Notes under the pieces: generated by a model
Database searches by the model: none
The model's input: the letters and a program-made list of their open reading frames with translations, nothing else
Told to the model about the DNA's origin: nothing
Origin: Nitrososphaeria archaeon
Lineage (GTDB): Archaea; Thermoproteota; Nitrososphaeria; Nitrososphaerales; Nitrososphaeraceae
Assembly (NCBI GenBank): GCA_021324715.1
Contig: JAJPIN010000203.1
Coordinates: forward strand, 1 to 12,550
Reading direction: 5' to 3'
Length of the DNA: 12,550 nucleotides
Position numbers and translations under genes: made by a program
In this document: positions 1 through 7,669 of the stretch, in pieces
Position numbering within the stretch: position 1 is the first letter of the stretch
How the letters are laid out: every line of letters starts with the position of its first letter

Positions 1-30
1 CAATAATTAGTTCTTATCAACTGGATAGAC

Positions 31-38
31 AAATATAT
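31..38 (+). promoter_or_regulatory. TATA box of the SRP RNA gene
   Basis: The sequence AAATATAT is centred about 24-26 bases ahead of the predicted 5' end of the SRP RNA at 58-59, the standard distance for an archaeal TBP/TFB promoter. Its position agrees with the RNA end deduced independently from the terminal helix. The start site itself is inferred. Confidence 0.6.
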
Positions 39-57
39 CTAATTTGTGTAATATTTT

Positions 58-378
58 TGCGGTAGTAGGGAGGATTGGGGTGTTAGCCGTACCCCAAACC
101 AGAAATCGGCTTTATGCTGGGATCAGTAACTACTGGGTAAATCTTTAGTTGTGAAGTTCCTGCTTGCATTGCTGATATGAAACCACGCCGTGTCGGATGG
201 GTACGAACAACGATATATGCGAAGGCATGTGCTTGATTGTGAATTGTCGAAATGGATGAGGTCCGGGAGGGTGCAATCCTAAGGCAGCGTATCCATGCTA
301 GCACGTCTACGTGATTGATCTTGCAGAGCTTGAGATTGGGCCTTATTTCTATAGTGGTACCGGTAGGCTACTACCGCA
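58..378 (+). ncRNA. ffs: Signal recognition particle 7S RNA
   Basis: This is the RNA scaffold of the signal recognition particle, which binds SRP19 and SRP54 and directs ribosomes making membrane or secreted proteins to the membrane. The two ends form a perfect closing helix (59-68 with 368-377, extended by U58-A378). In the Alu-type 5' domain, TTGGGGT (75-81) pairs with ACCCCAA (91-97) and CCAG (99-102) pairs with CTGG (117-120). The two loops can pair with each other (AGCCG 85-89 with CGGCT 107-111), which is the tertiary contact typical of archaeal SRP RNA. Helix 8 lies at 252-296: ATGGAT/ATCCAT closes it, and it holds GGTCCGG followed by AAGGCAG, as in E. coli 4.5S RNA. Length (about 320 nt) fits archaeal 7S RNA. 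It converges on dph2, with only about 28 bp between the ends. The exact ends are inferred. Confidence 0.93.
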
Positions 379-396
379 TTTATTTATCGTATTTTG
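379..396 (+). terminator. T-rich termination tract after SRP RNA
   Basis: Directly after the closing helix of the SRP RNA there are short runs of T (TTTATTTAT, then TATTTT). Archaeal RNA polymerase commonly stops at such U-rich tracts without a hairpin. The tract also lies just beyond the dph2 stop codon on the other strand. Confidence 0.4.
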
Positions 397-406
397 AATC
401 AATTCG

Positions 407-1411
407 TTACAGCCAGTGTTTTATCTGTAGAAATTCTTGCGATGGTTCGCCTTTTAGTAACTTGATAAGGGAAATTGCTTGGGGAACTGACAACACAGGT
501 TTATGAAAGTGATTATCCGTTCCTATTCGCGGACAGGCAACTTGAATAAATGCATCTATACCTTCAAAAGATAAAAGTCGCTCATCTGTTATTTCAGTCA
601 TAGCAATGAGAAGGATCTTTTTGCCAGCCTCTTCCAGCAATCTCTTGAGTTCCAGTGCCTTGATTTTGGCAAATTGTCCTTCCTTTAATCCAATAATTAT
701 TCCGATAGTTTCTGCATCCTGAGCTTTATATACTGCTAAAATTGCCTTTTTTTCGAGCTTTCGTGCTATATCACTAATTTCTGAATATTCATTAAAGTAA
801 GGATCCAACATGAAGGTAGGTTTCTGCGTAACAATTGCAATACTGGCAGAGTGAAAAATGCTCTGTCCCAAAAAAAGATAGGCGTCTACATGATCTTTCG
901 TATCATAAACAGGGTAGAATTCACAGCCAAAAACTTGTCCGTCATTCAGGTGGCCCTTACCCCTTCCAATAACCACTTCATATCCATGAGATTCAAAAAC
1001 TTCCTTTACATTTTGCATAGAACGAATATATTGACTTATGGTAGCAAGAGAAATTATCTTAAAATTCTTCTTTTTTAGCTCAACCGCACATTTTTTTGCA
1101 ATTTTACTAAAATCTATGTCATCGAAAGCATCCACCATAATTACTTTATTTCCAAAGCTCTCCATTGATATAGTGTGTCCAATATTGAACAGGATGTCTA
1201 CGCCTAACATTTCTGCAGCATGAATATTGAGATCGCATGAACCCCAAGAAGTATCGCCAATAATGTATACTGGAATATTAAATTCGTCTCTCACTTTCTC
1301 TGCACAATTTTGGATTTTCTTTATGATTCCGTCAGGTCCGTCCAGTGCTACCGAGCGTGGATTCCTTTCACTAATTGTTGAAAAAATCTTTTCCTCGTCT
1401 ATTTGAATCAA
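407..1411 (-). CDS. dph2: Diphthamide synthase subunit Dph2 (2-(3-amino-3-carboxypropyl)histidine synthase)
   Basis: Dph2 is a 4Fe-4S radical enzyme that transfers the 3-amino-3-carboxypropyl group of S-adenosylmethionine to a histidine of elongation factor 2, the first step of diphthamide formation. In archaea it acts as a homodimer in the cytoplasm. The 334-aa product has the family length and the three cluster-binding cysteines: C59 in GDTSWGSCD, C163 in GQVFGCEFYP and C293 in QVACPRIGTD, one in each of the three repeated subdomains. The start is TTG, because the frame is closed by TAG directly before it; an in-frame ATG lies only three codons further upstream, behind that stop. It follows the glucosidase gene on the same strand after 74 bp and has its own TATA-like sequence, so it is probably transcribed alone. 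Confidence 0.93.
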   Translation of the reverse strand: MIQIDEEKIFSTISERNPRSVALDGPDGIIKKIQNCAEKVRDEFNIPVYIIGDTSWGSCDLNIHAAEMLGVDILFNIGHTISMESFGNKVIMVDAFDDIDFSKIAKKCAVELKKKNFKIISLATISQYIRSMQNVKEVFESHGYEVVIGRGKGHLNDGQVFGCEFYPVYDTKDHVDAYLFLGQSIFHSASIAIVTQKPTFMLDPYFNEYSEISDIARKLEKKAILAVYKAQDAETIGIIIGLKEGQFAKIKALELKRLLEEAGKKILLIAMTEITDERLLSFEGIDAFIQVACPRIGTDNHFHKPVLSVPQAISLIKLLKGEPSQEFLQIKHWL

Positions 1412-1445
1412 CTAACTACTCATCAAGAATTCAACAAGTCTAATT

Positions 1446-1458
1446 TTAAGATATAATT
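1446..1458 (-). promoter_or_regulatory. Probable TATA box of dph2
   Basis: Read on the minus strand this is AATTATATCTTAA. A start of transcription about 26 bases downstream would fall near 1425, giving a leader of about 15 bases before the TTG start, or an almost leaderless transcript for the three-codon ATG-AGT-AGT-TAG reading that precedes it. Assigned by position and composition only. Confidence 0.4.
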
Positions 1459-1485
1459 TGATTCTGTTAAAAATGATCGCAGGGC

Positions 1486-4164
1486 TTATTTGTTTCTCTG
1501 AATGTCTATGGAGTACGTGTTACTCGAGAAATCGGGTAATTTTAAATCATCTCGTTCAGGTGTTATAGTAATTCTATCTCTATCAGGTCTGACAGAAATG
1601 CTAATTTTATTGAGACCTTCACTCGTACTTATAAAATGATCAAAATTCAGGTTGTTAAGGTCCGATTTCAACGAATCAGGTAAATTGGGTTCCAACCAGA
1701 TATTATTATTAATCATGTTTGGTTTAATTCCCAGCATTAATTCACGCAATGCATATACATATAGGCCAACTGACCAAGCTTGGAGGATGCAAGAGTTAAA
1801 GGGTTCTGGTCTATCACCGCGATAAGTTTCCGCGTACATCCCATTTTCAGAAATAATTCGGTCAGCCATTACTGAAAGATATTCCAGCGCATGTTGGGTC
1901 CTTTGGCTTTTTATTTCACTGATTGCAGCCCAACCAGTAACAAGTGGCCACACGGCGCCATCGTGATATAGTGAAGGATGATATTTAGGATCCGCACTGC
2001 TCAAAGACCTTATTCCCCATGATGTAGTCATATCATCCTTTTCCAGTCTATCTAAAACTAATCTTGCTTTCTGTTCATCTTTTACAACTTCAGTAAGCAA
2101 AATTACTAGTGAATTTGGACGTATACTGACATCTTTGGTCAAATCCTTACGAATGGTATCATAGTAAAATCCGAGCTTTTGATCCCAATACTCGCGATCA
2201 ATCTTGCTTTTTAACTTCTGGGCTGATGATAGCCAGGTTTTCTCGTGCTCTTTATCGTCAACTATCCTTGCTAACTCACTTCCTATAATCAAGCTTTCAT
2301 AAAATAATGCTTGTACATCGTTGGCGCTCTTTCTTCTATCGATATGATCCATCCAAGTGGAATCCTGAATGGGCAATTTTTCTGCTGTGCCGGAAAAACC
2401 GTGTTCAATTAATTGATCATTGTCAATATCTTTAAGAAATCCCGAATTAACTAGATCAACTATGGAGTCCCATCTTTTGAAGAGGTATTGGGAATTTCCA
2501 GTACCGTTAACATACTCACGAATGGCCCAAGGAAACAAAAAGGTTGAATCTGCAGAACCGTAAGTTGTATTGTGAAGAAATGTTCTTCCACTAATTACCA
2601 TTGGCAATTCCCCTTTCAGCGCACCGTTGTGACTGTGTTTAGCCTGGCGTTTCAAAAAATTCTCTATTACGCGAAAGCAGAAATCATATTGACCCATAGA
2701 CAAATATCCTCTCAATGACCAGCCCGTATCACGCGCCCAATAATTAGGGAACCTTGGAAGTCCTGCACAGATACCCTCTCCAAGATTATCATAATTTGCC
2801 TTCAGGTACTCAAGAGCCGTTTTTGCCTTTTTCAGCGCTTTAACCAATTTTACAATTTTTGCATTTGAAATTGAACTAGAAGGGGCATGATGTATTGTAA
2901 AGCCAGATGTTGAAATATTATTATGATGATTTTTTGTTTTTTCGTAGAGTTCTTGGTAATTGTCTCTCATGTTCTTGTATTCGGTGAGACAATCTTGTGC
3001 GCTTGTGAAATCACCAGCGCCAATTAAAGCTATTTCCTTCGTTAAACCTTCTTGAAGTTCTATATCATAAGATAATTCCAAATCGTTATCAAAAGAATCT
3101 GTTAGTATCTTTGAGGGTTTCAAATTCTTCGGGGAAATACCTATAGTTCCAAAATAATGGGCAACTCCTTTTTTTGCAATTGTTCTAATCTGCAAACAGT
3201 TCTCTGATTTATAATATCTTGAAAAATTACTCTGGGAAATTGCAGCTAAACCATAACTCGTAATATTACCATCTATTAGGAAATGCACCCTGATTTTTTT
3301 AGTTGCTTGTTTTTTTGAATTTAGAGTATTAAGCTCATCAATTTTTTCTAGATCAAAATTAAGTATCTGGACAAAACCTTTATTCTCAATAGGAACAAAT
3401 AATGTTCTTTTGACACGAATCCCTGCTACTTCGTGATGAGTGCATAGGCTTCCATTCTCATGCCTCGATGAAACGACAAAGTTTGGAAGTCTTTTTCTAA
3501 CGCCCTCGTCTACGGAAATCTCTACAATGATTCTTCCAAACGCTCTAGCAGGGGGTACATATAATCCTCCGTTGTCATATCGTGCTCCCATCCATGTCCA
3601 ATTTGCAGAAAGTGCACCATTAGAGGAACAAACTATGTAAGCTTTCCTGCCCGACAGAACTAGTGGCGAAGCAAAATTCATAAACATAGTCTCGCCGTAG
3701 ATTTGGGTATCCGATTCCTCTGGCAAATTTGATGATATAATTACCTTTTCTTTCTTTTTGCTTGTGTAATCCACAAATGTAAACGGAATAATGATCTGCT
3801 CAAATCCTTCAAGTTTACTCATTATAGTTATTTTGTGTTTCTTTTGGTTATCCAACTCCATACCTATGACCAAAAACCTTGCACTTTGAAATGGCTTGAA
3901 TTGAATTGGTCTTGTTTCGGATAATGCTGATGCATTAACTATTGTGTCAGACGTAGCAATCTGAATTGATTTTTTTGATAATGGTAGCTCATCTACATAA
4001 ATATCAAGCGATACAATGTTTCCACCTAATGGAACAGGAGGATTAATAAGTGAAAATATGAACCCATTTTCTTGGACATCTTCATTCATAACTATTGCAT
4101 TTTTAAGACTGCCTTCAACATATGAGAGCACGGTGTGAGTTTTGTCAAGCGTTCTTGTCATCAT
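1486..4164 (-). CDS. Amylo-alpha-1,6-glucosidase / glycogen debranching enzyme-like protein
   Basis: The 892-aa protein appears to be a glycoside hydrolase of the debranching-enzyme type (GDE C-terminal, GH133-like), which would remove alpha-1,6-linked glucose from glycogen or a related glucan. The first ~420 residues are beta-rich and resemble an N-terminal sugar-binding domain. An (alpha/alpha)6 barrel follows from about 440 to 815. Its landmarks are FPNYWARDTGWSLRGYL (472-488), STWMDHID (602-609, with D606 a candidate catalytic acid), YHDGAVWP (733-740) and QAWSVG (795-800). A short beta-rich tail ends the protein. No signal peptide is visible, so it is probably cytoplasmic. The start is the first of two adjacent ATG codons with GGAG just upstream; the second is equally possible. 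It is divergent from the dihydropteroate synthase gene. The exact substrate cannot be told from sequence; a trehalase- or glucoamylase-like activity is a possible alternative. Confidence 0.82.
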   Translation of the reverse strand: MMTRTLDKTHTVLSYVEGSLKNAIVMNEDVQENGFIFSLINPPVPLGGNIVSLDIYVDELPLSKKSIQIATSDTIVNASALSETRPIQFKPFQSARFLVIGMELDNQKKHKITIMSKLEGFEQIIIPFTFVDYTSKKKEKVIISSNLPEESDTQIYGETMFMNFASPLVLSGRKAYIVCSSNGALSANWTWMGARYDNGGLYVPPARAFGRIIVEISVDEGVRKRLPNFVVSSRHENGSLCTHHEVAGIRVKRTLFVPIENKGFVQILNFDLEKIDELNTLNSKKQATKKIRVHFLIDGNITSYGLAAISQSNFSRYYKSENCLQIRTIAKKGVAHYFGTIGISPKNLKPSKILTDSFDNDLELSYDIELQEGLTKEIALIGAGDFTSAQDCLTEYKNMRDNYQELYEKTKNHHNNISTSGFTIHHAPSSSISNAKIVKLVKALKKAKTALEYLKANYDNLGEGICAGLPRFPNYWARDTGWSLRGYLSMGQYDFCFRVIENFLKRQAKHSHNGALKGELPMVISGRTFLHNTTYGSADSTFLFPWAIREYVNGTGNSQYLFKRWDSIVDLVNSGFLKDIDNDQLIEHGFSGTAEKLPIQDSTWMDHIDRRKSANDVQALFYESLIIGSELARIVDDKEHEKTWLSSAQKLKSKIDREYWDQKLGFYYDTIRKDLTKDVSIRPNSLVILLTEVVKDEQKARLVLDRLEKDDMTTSWGIRSLSSADPKYHPSLYHDGAVWPLVTGWAAISEIKSQRTQHALEYLSVMADRIISENGMYAETYRGDRPEPFNSCILQAWSVGLYVYALRELMLGIKPNMINNNIWLEPNLPDSLKSDLNNLNFDHFISTSEGLNKISISVRPDRDRITITPERDDLKLPDFSSNTYSIDIQRNK

Positions 4165-4336
4165 GGTTCTCCAAAGCGTCTAAATGCGAAATATTCAACG
4201 TCCTCATAATAAATGGCAATTTAACCTATATTAAAACTATTGATCAAAAACTTCGTTTGTATAAATAAGTTTATAGTTTATTTAATATTGTTTAACTCTT
4301 TTATGAACTAGTGAGCTTAGTAAGAGGTAGTAGAGA
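4165..4336. promoter_or_regulatory. Divergent promoter region
   Basis: This 172-bp gap separates two outward-facing genes and is strongly A/T-rich. It contains several TATA-like stretches, among them TTTAATATAG on the minus strand (around 4225-4235) and TTTATAGTTTATTTAA on the plus strand (around 4270-4285). I cannot choose one box per gene with certainty. For the plus-strand gene, GAGGT at 4324-4328 is a plausible ribosome-binding site 8 bases before its TTG start. Confidence 0.45.
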
Positions 4337-5221
4337 TTGTTGACTGTTAGGGTAAAAAATCTTGAAATTGGGAACGGAAAACCCAAAATAATGGGCATTA
4401 TCAATGTCAGCCCTGAGTCCTTTTATAAAGATTCGATCTCAGTAGGCGAGAAATTACTTTCTGACAGGGCAATAAAAATGGAGGAAGATGGCGCAGATAT
4501 AATTGATATTGGTGGAATGTCTACTGCCCCATACCTTAATACTCTAATTTCAATTGACAAAGAGGTCGAAAGATTACGAAGTGCAATAAACGCCATAAAA
4601 AATGTATGTAGAATTCCTGTTTCAATAGATACCTGCCGAGCAGACGTAGCTAAGACTTTAATCGAGATGGGGATAGATTTAGTGAATGATGTTACGGGTC
4701 TCAAATACGATGGCAAAATGAAGACTATAATTAGTTCATCTGGTCTACCCGTAATTATCGGAGCGTATGGAAATAGATCGATTGCCTATAAGTCAGGAAA
4801 TATATCTGAAACAATCGACATTTTACAAGAAAGTATACAACTAGCAACCCAAAGTGGCATAAGTGAAGACAAACTCATTATAGATCCTCTAATTGGTTTT
4901 TTTCGGATGGTAGGAAATAATCCGTTTTTTACTAAGATATCTCATGAAAATTGGTACGAAAGAGACATAGGAATCATATCAAATCTAAAAAATCTATCAA
5001 TCCTCTCAAAACCGATATGTATCTCAGTCTCAAGAAAATCCTTTATCGGTCATTTATTTGGATTGACTGCAATAGAACGCCTTATACCATCAATTATTAC
5101 GCAAGTTATTTGTCTACAAAATGGAACTGATATTATTAGAACTCATGATGTTAAAGAAACTAAAGTTGCAATTGAACTCCTCGATCGATTTTCTAAACCT
5201 CCATCGTCTATGTCATCTTGA
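4337..5221 (+). CDS. folP: Dihydropteroate synthase family protein (archaeal type)
   Basis: A TIM-barrel pterin-binding enzyme that, in the family, joins a hydroxymethyl-dihydropterin pyrophosphate to an aminobenzoate; in archaea the product may be a folate or a tetrahydromethanopterin precursor. The 294-aa product shows the expected order: MGIINVSPESF (19-29, N23), GADIIDIGG (52-60), SIDT with D98, NDVTG (117-121), IDP with D183, SRKSFIG (232-238, K234) and RTHDV (268-272). One marked difference is STAP (62-65) where bacterial enzymes have STRP, so the pyrophosphate-contacting arginine is absent; this suggests a changed substrate or mode of binding. The TTG start is chosen because GAGGT lies 8 bases upstream; another TTG follows directly. 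guaB is next on the same strand after 91 bp. The family is certain; the exact substrate is not. Confidence 0.85.
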   Translation: MLTVRVKNLEIGNGKPKIMGIINVSPESFYKDSISVGEKLLSDRAIKMEEDGADIIDIGGMSTAPYLNTLISIDKEVERLRSAINAIKNVCRIPVSIDTCRADVAKTLIEMGIDLVNDVTGLKYDGKMKTIISSSGLPVIIGAYGNRSIAYKSGNISETIDILQESIQLATQSGISEDKLIIDPLIGFFRMVGNNPFFTKISHENWYERDIGIISNLKNLSILSKPICISVSRKSFIGHLFGLTAIERLIPSIITQVICLQNGTDIIRTHDVKETKVAIELLDRFSKPPSSMSS

Positions 5222-5235
5222 ATCTGGTGAAAAAT

Positions 5236-5250
5236 ATCTTCCAGGAAGAT
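5236..5250. repeat. Perfect 7-bp inverted repeat between folP and guaB
   Basis: ATCTTCC and GGAAGAT flank a single A, forming a perfect odd-centred palindrome 14 bp after the folP stop codon and about 25 bp before the TATA-like sequence of guaB. The one-base spacer cannot make a stable RNA hairpin with all seven pairs, so a dimeric protein-binding site on DNA is more likely than a terminator. The function is unknown. Confidence 0.4.
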
Positions 5251-5272
5251 GAAGGTAACTTTTACAGGTAAA

Positions 5273-5282
5273 CGCTTATAAT
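5273..5282 (+). promoter_or_regulatory. Probable TATA box of guaB
   Basis: CGCTTATAAT lies so that transcription would begin near 5303, about 10 bases ahead of the TTG start codon at 5313. A second A/T box (AAATATAAAA, 5291-5300) would place the start inside the coding region and is less likely. AAGGA at 5303-5307 may be a weak ribosome-binding site. Confidence 0.4.
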
Positions 5283-5312
5283 CCCAACGCAAATATAAAA
5301 ATCAAGGACATA

Positions 5313-6752
5313 TTGGAAGTAAAAGAAGGTTTAACTTTTGACGATGTTCTCCTTATTCCAAAGCGGTCTCCTATCATTTCTAGATCTCAAACCGATTTGA
5401 AAACAAAATTATCGAGAAATATTTTGCTAAATATTCCATTGATCAGTGCAAATATGGACACGGTGACTGAATCTAATATGGCCATTTCTATTGCAAAAGA
5501 AGGAGGAATAGGAATCATACACAGATTTATGACAATAGCAGAACAGGTCGATGAAATTTTAAGGGTAAAACGATCAGAATCAGTAATTATAGAGCAACCT
5601 TATACCATTTCACCTTCTAAATCTGCAAGTGAGGCATCTAGATTAATGCAGGAACTTGGTGTATCGGGATTGTTGGTAATGGATGATAACTCAAAAAAAT
5701 TAGTAGGCATAATTACCAATAGAGATATCATGTTTCAATATGATTCAGATAGCAAGGTCAGTACTCTTATGACAAAGGATCTTGTTACGGCAAAACAGGG
5801 AACTTCCATCGAAGAAGCTAAAAAAATTCTACATAAAAATCGAATTGAGAAGCTACCCGTAATTGATAAATTAAATAATGTTGTTGGACTCATTACTAGT
5901 AAAGATATAATGAAAATGGAACGATTTCCATTGGCTTCAAAGGATAAGAAAGGCAGGTTATTGGTTGGCGCGGCCGTAGGAGTGAAAGGTGATTACTTGG
6001 ACAGAACTGAAGAATTGCTCAATGCAGGAACAGACATTATTGTAGTGGATATTGCTCATGGTCATAGCGATAATGCAATTAATGCTATTCATATGATAAA
6101 AAAAGCATTTCCAAATTGTGAACTAATTGCAGGAAACGTTGCTACTGGACAAGGAGCAAGAGACCTTATTAAAGCTGGAGTTGATGCTGTAAAAATTGGG
6201 GTTGGATCTGGTTCAATATGCATAACTAGAGTTATTACTGGTTCTGGAGTCCCACAACTAACTGCAGTTGTTGACGGTGTTAAGGTTGCAAAGGAGTATA
6301 ACGTTCCCGTGATATCAGACGGTGGAATAAGAACATCGGGTGATGCTATTAAAGCTTTAGCGGCAGGTGCGTCGACAGTAATGATTGGCAGCCTTTTTGG
6401 GGGGACTGATGAGAGTCCTGGAAAAACAATAGTGAGACATGGGAAAAAATTCAAGATGTATCGTGGGATGGCATCGTTTTATGCGTCTCTCGGCAGGAAG
6501 TATAGAGAAGAGGGATCACAGGTTATAGATGGAGAAGATCCAAATGATTACGTACCTGAAGGGGTTGAGGCAATGGTACCCTATAAGGGAAGTGTTACTG
6601 ATTTAATTAAGCAATTTGTTGGTGGGATCAGATCAGGTCTAAGCTATTGTGGTGCAAAAAATATTTCTGAAATGCAGCATAATGCAGAATTTGTGAAGAT
6701 TACTCCTGCAGGATATACCGAAAGCCAGCCACATGATGTAGATATCATGTAG
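5313..6752 (+). CDS. guaB: Inosine-5'-monophosphate dehydrogenase
   Basis: GuaB oxidises IMP to XMP with NAD+, the committed step of GMP synthesis, in the cytoplasm as a tetramer. The 479-aa protein is full length. It has the N-terminal LTFDDVLLIP, two CBS domains (about 90-145 and 150-205) that bind adenine or guanine nucleotides for regulation, and the barrel with VGAAVGV (218-224), the IMP-binding/catalytic loop GVGSGSICITR (297-307, nucleophile C303), SDGGIR (335-340) and the mobile flap with GRKYREEG (394-401). The start is TTG, giving the standard MEVKEGLTFDD beginning. The last codons (HDVDIM) lie in a 43-bp imperfect repeat whose other copy, at 11370-11412, reads DVDMVK-stop in the same frame; the present end of the gene was therefore probably supplied by the element inserted here. 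Confidence 0.97.
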   Translation: MEVKEGLTFDDVLLIPKRSPIISRSQTDLKTKLSRNILLNIPLISANMDTVTESNMAISIAKEGGIGIIHRFMTIAEQVDEILRVKRSESVIIEQPYTISPSKSASEASRLMQELGVSGLLVMDDNSKKLVGIITNRDIMFQYDSDSKVSTLMTKDLVTAKQGTSIEEAKKILHKNRIEKLPVIDKLNNVVGLITSKDIMKMERFPLASKDKKGRLLVGAAVGVKGDYLDRTEELLNAGTDIIVVDIAHGHSDNAINAIHMIKKAFPNCELIAGNVATGQGARDLIKAGVDAVKIGVGSGSICITRVITGSGVPQLTAVVDGVKVAKEYNVPVISDGGIRTSGDAIKALAAGASTVMIGSLFGGTDESPGKTIVRHGKKFKMYRGMASFYASLGRKYREEGSQVIDGEDPNDYVPEGVEAMVPYKGSVTDLIKQFVGGIRSGLSYCGAKNISEMQHNAEFVKITPAGYTESQPHDVDIM

Positions 6753-6753
6753 G

Positions 6754-6777
6754 GATAGATACTACTTTATTAGCTAC
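6754..6777 (+). repeat. Left attachment-site repeat (attL-like), 24-bp core
   Basis: This 24-bp sequence, beginning GATAGATACTAC, is identical to 11389-11412. Extending 19 bp to the left (6735-6753) into the last guaB codons gives 13 further matches out of 19 with 11370-11388, without gaps; to the right the copies diverge at once. It sits between the guaB stop and the recombinase start, the classic place for an integration site. It also contains CTTTATTAG (6765-6773), a TATA-like box positioned to give a leaderless recombinase transcript. Confidence 0.72.
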
Positions 6778-6790
6778 TAGATCAGAATAA

Positions 6791-7669
6791 ATGGTAATGA
6801 AATCTAATAGCAATAGCATTAGATTAGAATATAATAATAACAAAGTAAGTACAGAAAACCAATTTCTCGATGTAGAACTGGATTCTTCGCTATTTGATCA
6901 AAAAATTGAACTGGCTACAGATGGGCTTGAACCATATTACCTGGATCATTTAAAGAAAAGAATCTCGAGAAAAAACTCCGTTATTATTGCAAGATACATA
7001 CTTTCTATGCGTATAGAGACAAATCTTTCAGACAATCATAGACGAGGAGTTATAACTGCTCTAAAGATGCTCTCAGAATTTTTAAATAATAAACCGTTTA
7101 CCGAAATGGGTAAAGAGGACGTTCTGCTTTATCTTGACAGCCTGAGAAAATCCGAATCATTAGACGAATCGCACAGATGGATTTCCACTTACAATCAAAG
7201 AGCTATCGCATTCTTAAGGTTCTTCAAGTGGCTATATCATCCAGAGATAGAACCATCAAAACGAGAGAAGCCGCATGTGATAGACAACATTCCAACAATA
7301 AAAAGAAAGGAAAAATCGACATACCAACCTTTGGATCTGTGGACAGACGAAGATCATATTGTATTTCTTAGGTATTGTGTCAACAAAAGGGATAGGTGTT
7401 ACCATGCCATGGCAGTTGATACTAGCTGCAGACCAAATGAACTCCTTAGGTTAAAGATAAAAGATATTCTATTTAAGATGGCAGGTAGTCGCCAATATGC
7501 AGAACTTCTTGTCACTGGTAAAACTGGCACGAGAGTATTACCACTTTTTAATTCAGTGCCATTTCTTAAAGATTGGATAGAAGACCATCCGCACGGCAGA
7601 AATCCTTCTGCTATCTTATTTTGTGGGCTAGGAAAGAGAACGGGACGGCAATTATCTCGGCGATTATAG
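6791..7669 (+). pseudogene. Tyrosine recombinase/integrase, C-terminally truncated
   Basis: The 292-aa frame has a SAM-like N-terminal DNA-binding domain (about 50-155, with LSDNHRRGVITALKMLSEFL and TYNQRAIAFLRFFKWL) and the first part of the catalytic domain (about 180-285). The first catalytic arginine (R214 in TSCRPNELLRL) and the beta-hairpin lysine (K244 in VTGKTGTRVLP) are present. The frame then breaks off at LFCGLGKRTGRQLS. The expected second half, with the H-x-x-R box and the nucleophilic tyrosine, is absent in every forward frame downstream, where an unrelated membrane protein begins. It should therefore be unable to cleave DNA, and a deletion near 7640-7660 is the simplest cause. 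ATG at 6797 is an equally good start and would fit a leaderless transcript from the TATA-like box in the left repeat. Presumably this was the enzyme that inserted the surrounding element. Confidence 0.85.

Noticed and set aside
83..304. 73-codon minus-strand open frame at the left end
   Set aside because: It lies wholly antisense to the SRP RNA, and its sequence is explained by the conserved RNA structure.
6754..6800. A tRNA gene as the integration target
   Set aside because: No cloverleaf or T-arm signature is present near either repeat; the only gene end involved is that of guaB.
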